Source of the DNA: Acinetobacter sp. ANC 3781
GTDB lineage: Bacteria; Pseudomonadota; Gammaproteobacteria; Pseudomonadales; Moraxellaceae
NCBI RefSeq assembly: GCF_004331285.1
Contig: NZ_SJOH01000014.1
Span: 53,486-117,485, forward strand
Direction of reading: 5' to 3'
DNA length: 64,000 nucleotides
The translations under genes were made by a program, and so were the position numbers. Positions 62,646 to 64,000 of the stretch are shown here, piece by piece (position 1 is the first letter of the stretch; each line of letters starts with the position of its first letter). Under the pieces are notes generated by a model. That model made no database searches. It worked only from the letters and a program-made list of their open reading frames with translations, and was not told the origin of the DNA.

Positions 62646-62819
62646 CTATACATTCAAATGAGTCATATTAACAAGATTAGGTAATGAATATCCTTGGACT
62701 TTATTCATCCCTCCCATTTCACTTGCGTCGCTATTGAGAGCATATAGAATTAACATAATTACAATAGCTGCTACTATGATAATAATCAGGATACTTCTAT
62801 CTTTTGGGATCATACTCAT
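62646..62819 (-). CDS. membrane microprotein, 57 aa
   Basis: From the ATG at 62819 with GGAG 7 bases upstream: a charged start, one long membrane helix (ILIIIIVAAIVIMLILYAL) and a polar tail. No family recognised. The frame to 62876 is unlikely because of the ribosome site. Confidence 0.55.
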   Translation of the reverse strand: MSMIPKDRSILIIIIVAAIVIMLILYALNSDASEMGGMNKVQGYSLPNLVNMTHLNV

Positions 62820-63004
62820 ATTGTTCTCCACCGATGAATTTATAAAAATAAATAAATTTAGTGAAATGTTTTTCAAAAAACAATTATAAAAAAACCCCGA
62901 TTTCTGCGATCAGGGTAATTAGTTAATAAACATTTTATCTCAGTTTCTTTTGGGCATTTATATTTCATTATTAAGTTAGGTTCTTATTACTAACTTAATA
63001 AAAG

Positions 63005-63184
63005 TTATTTATTTTGTTGTTGGTCTTTATTACCTTGTTGACCTTGACCGCCTTGTTGACCTTGACCGCCTTGTTGGCCTTGACCGCCTTGTTGGCCTTG
63101 ACCGCCTTGTTGGCCTTGACCGCCTTGCTGTTGATCTTGACCGCCTTGTTGTTGACCTTGATTGCCTTGTTGTTGATTAGCCAT
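63005..63184 (-). CDS. Gln/Gly tandem-repeat protein, 59 aa
   Basis: From the ATG at 63184 it is MANQQQGNQGQQQGGQDQQ followed by about five repeats of GGQGQQ, then KDQQQNK. The DNA repeats in 18-base units differing by one or two bases, so copy number can change by slippage without breaking the frame. No fold or family is known. It is near the right end, behind weak upstream signals. Confidence 0.5.
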   Translation of the reverse strand: MANQQQGNQGQQQGGQDQQQGGQGQQGGQGQQGGQGQQGGQGQQGGQGQQGNKDQQQNK

Positions 63185-63667
63185 TTTAATTTCCATCCTA
63201 TAGTTGGGGAATATCGTTGAATTTCTAATTTACTCTTTAAGTTTTATTTTTCTATCTTTGCATTGTGTCAATTTTAGTCAATGTAATTTTGATACATCTA
63301 TCCACTTGATCTGTATCAAAGCTTTATTGAATCCATTTACACTTATTACCCAATACTCGTGAAAGGCTTCCACTTTCCTAATGATCCTGAATCTATAAAA
63401 CCACTTTAAAACTATAAAAACATAAAATATCTAATTCTCAACTGTCCTATATTTAAACACTTTTTGTCCAACTTCTAATAGTCTACTTGCAGTCTACAAA
63501 TGAGCGTTATAAGTAGACCGATAGTAGACTGTAGAATTATTTCTATAGACTGCGAGAAATTGCCAAATATTGCAACATATTGTATATAGGGGCTTTTGGT
63601 AGATCTAAGAGAAGTGAGGTATTGCGAAATATTGTAGGAAATTGCGAATTTTATAGGAGGAATTAGA
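63185..63667. other. non-coding right arm of the attachment site
   Basis: No gene is seen. The stretch holds several GTAGAC-type repeats (63481-63545) and ATATTGC / AAATTGCGAA repeats (63550-63655). Similar TATTGCAA words occur at 11293-11310 beside attL. It is probably the integrase and excisionase binding arm. Confidence 0.55.
63513..63542. repeat. probable integrase arm-type site, right
   Basis: GTAGACCGATAGTAGACTG followed by TAGAATTATTT nearly matches the left copy at 11257-11287. Confidence 0.55.
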
Positions 63668-63708
<41 letters not shown>

Positions 63709-64000
63709 TATAAGCTGAAATTGTTATATATCAACAAGTTCAAGCGAGGCAATACTAACGAAGATTTTTTCAAAAAACAAGCATTTTCGCTTTTAATTGC
63801 ACAGTAACACAACAATTCTTTTAATCATTTATTTATAACTTATATTTTAAAAAACTTGTGATTGATAAAATTAAGTAATCATAATTTTTTTATTTTAAAA
63901 AAATAAATCCAGATAATAAAAATATCTGCTATACCACTCAGGCAATTTTAATATTCAACATTAAATGCTAAAAGAATGATAAATTTATTATACTTATAAG
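63709..64000. other. host DNA right of attR with the displaced tRNA promoter
   Basis: TTGCCT (63747-63752), 16 bases, TATATA (63725-63730) on the minus strand points at the tRNA fragment. It was the tRNA promoter before integration. No gene is seen in the rest. Confidence 0.6.

Noticed and set aside
63005..63184. Regular repeats that could suggest a CRISPR array
   Set aside because: The 18-base units are contiguous without spacers and lie within an open reading frame.

Overview
The window is an Acinetobacter-type chromosome (AT-rich; metK, ruvC, nnr, queG and bioB with Acinetobacter-like small genes between them) carrying one complete-looking integrated siphovirus of about 52.6 kb. A 41-bp direct repeat marks its ends: 11129-11169, inside a CAU-anticodon tRNA gene, and 63668-63708. 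Bases 1-11128 and 63709-64000 are host DNA.

Host part: metK 3' end, a zinc-ribbon membrane protein, LysE and FxsA family membrane proteins, ruvC, acylphosphatase overlapping a bifunctional NAD(P)HX repair enzyme, queG, bioB, then a gene-poor stretch (8-11 kb) of very small genes and two probable small RNAs whose relatives recur inside the prophage.

Prophage, left to right: integrase; a full-length Kup potassium transporter as cargo; lysis genes; then one long minus-strand late region of tail genes (about 17-29 kb), a cluster of tiny exported or membrane 'moron' genes (29.5-30.9 kb), tail tube, head genes of Mu-like type (gpG, gp36, major capsid E, protease-scaffold, gpF, DUF935 portal) and terminases (to 41.2 kb). 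The stretch 41.2-52 kb is accessory: a metallopeptidase, a PD-(D/E)XK-like nuclease, an I78-type inhibitor lipoprotein, two small RNAs with a Cys/His microprotein, exonuclease VII (xseA-xseB), an HTH protein with a hydrophobic tail, a 5'-truncated antirepressor, and a retron (msr-msd RNA plus reverse transcriptase-TOPRIM fusion). Replication and control genes follow on the minus strand (52-55.5 kb): a replication-initiator-like gene containing iterons, a CII-like and a Cro-like gene, facing a LexA-like CI repressor on the plus strand. Directly behind CI, on the same strand, lie a DUF4297-type nuclease and an SMC-like ATPase, a probable two-gene Lamassu-like defence module expressed in the lysogen. 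The right end has a CI-type operator and promoter, an ERF recombinase, small early genes and the attachment arm.

Main points of interest: the Ec67/Eco2-like retron with its RNA recognisable by eye and an exonuclease VII operon about 2 kb away; the nuclease-SMC pair behind CI; a repeated module of two structured small RNAs and a Cys-rich microprotein present once in the host flank and once in the prophage; integration into the 5' half of a tRNA gene with a phage-supplied replacement promoter; and an iteron array in which a 5-bp shortfall in one repeat coincides with a frameshift in the initiator gene. All functions are read from sequence motifs and family knowledge; no searches were run, and the intactness of the phage is inferred only from gene content.
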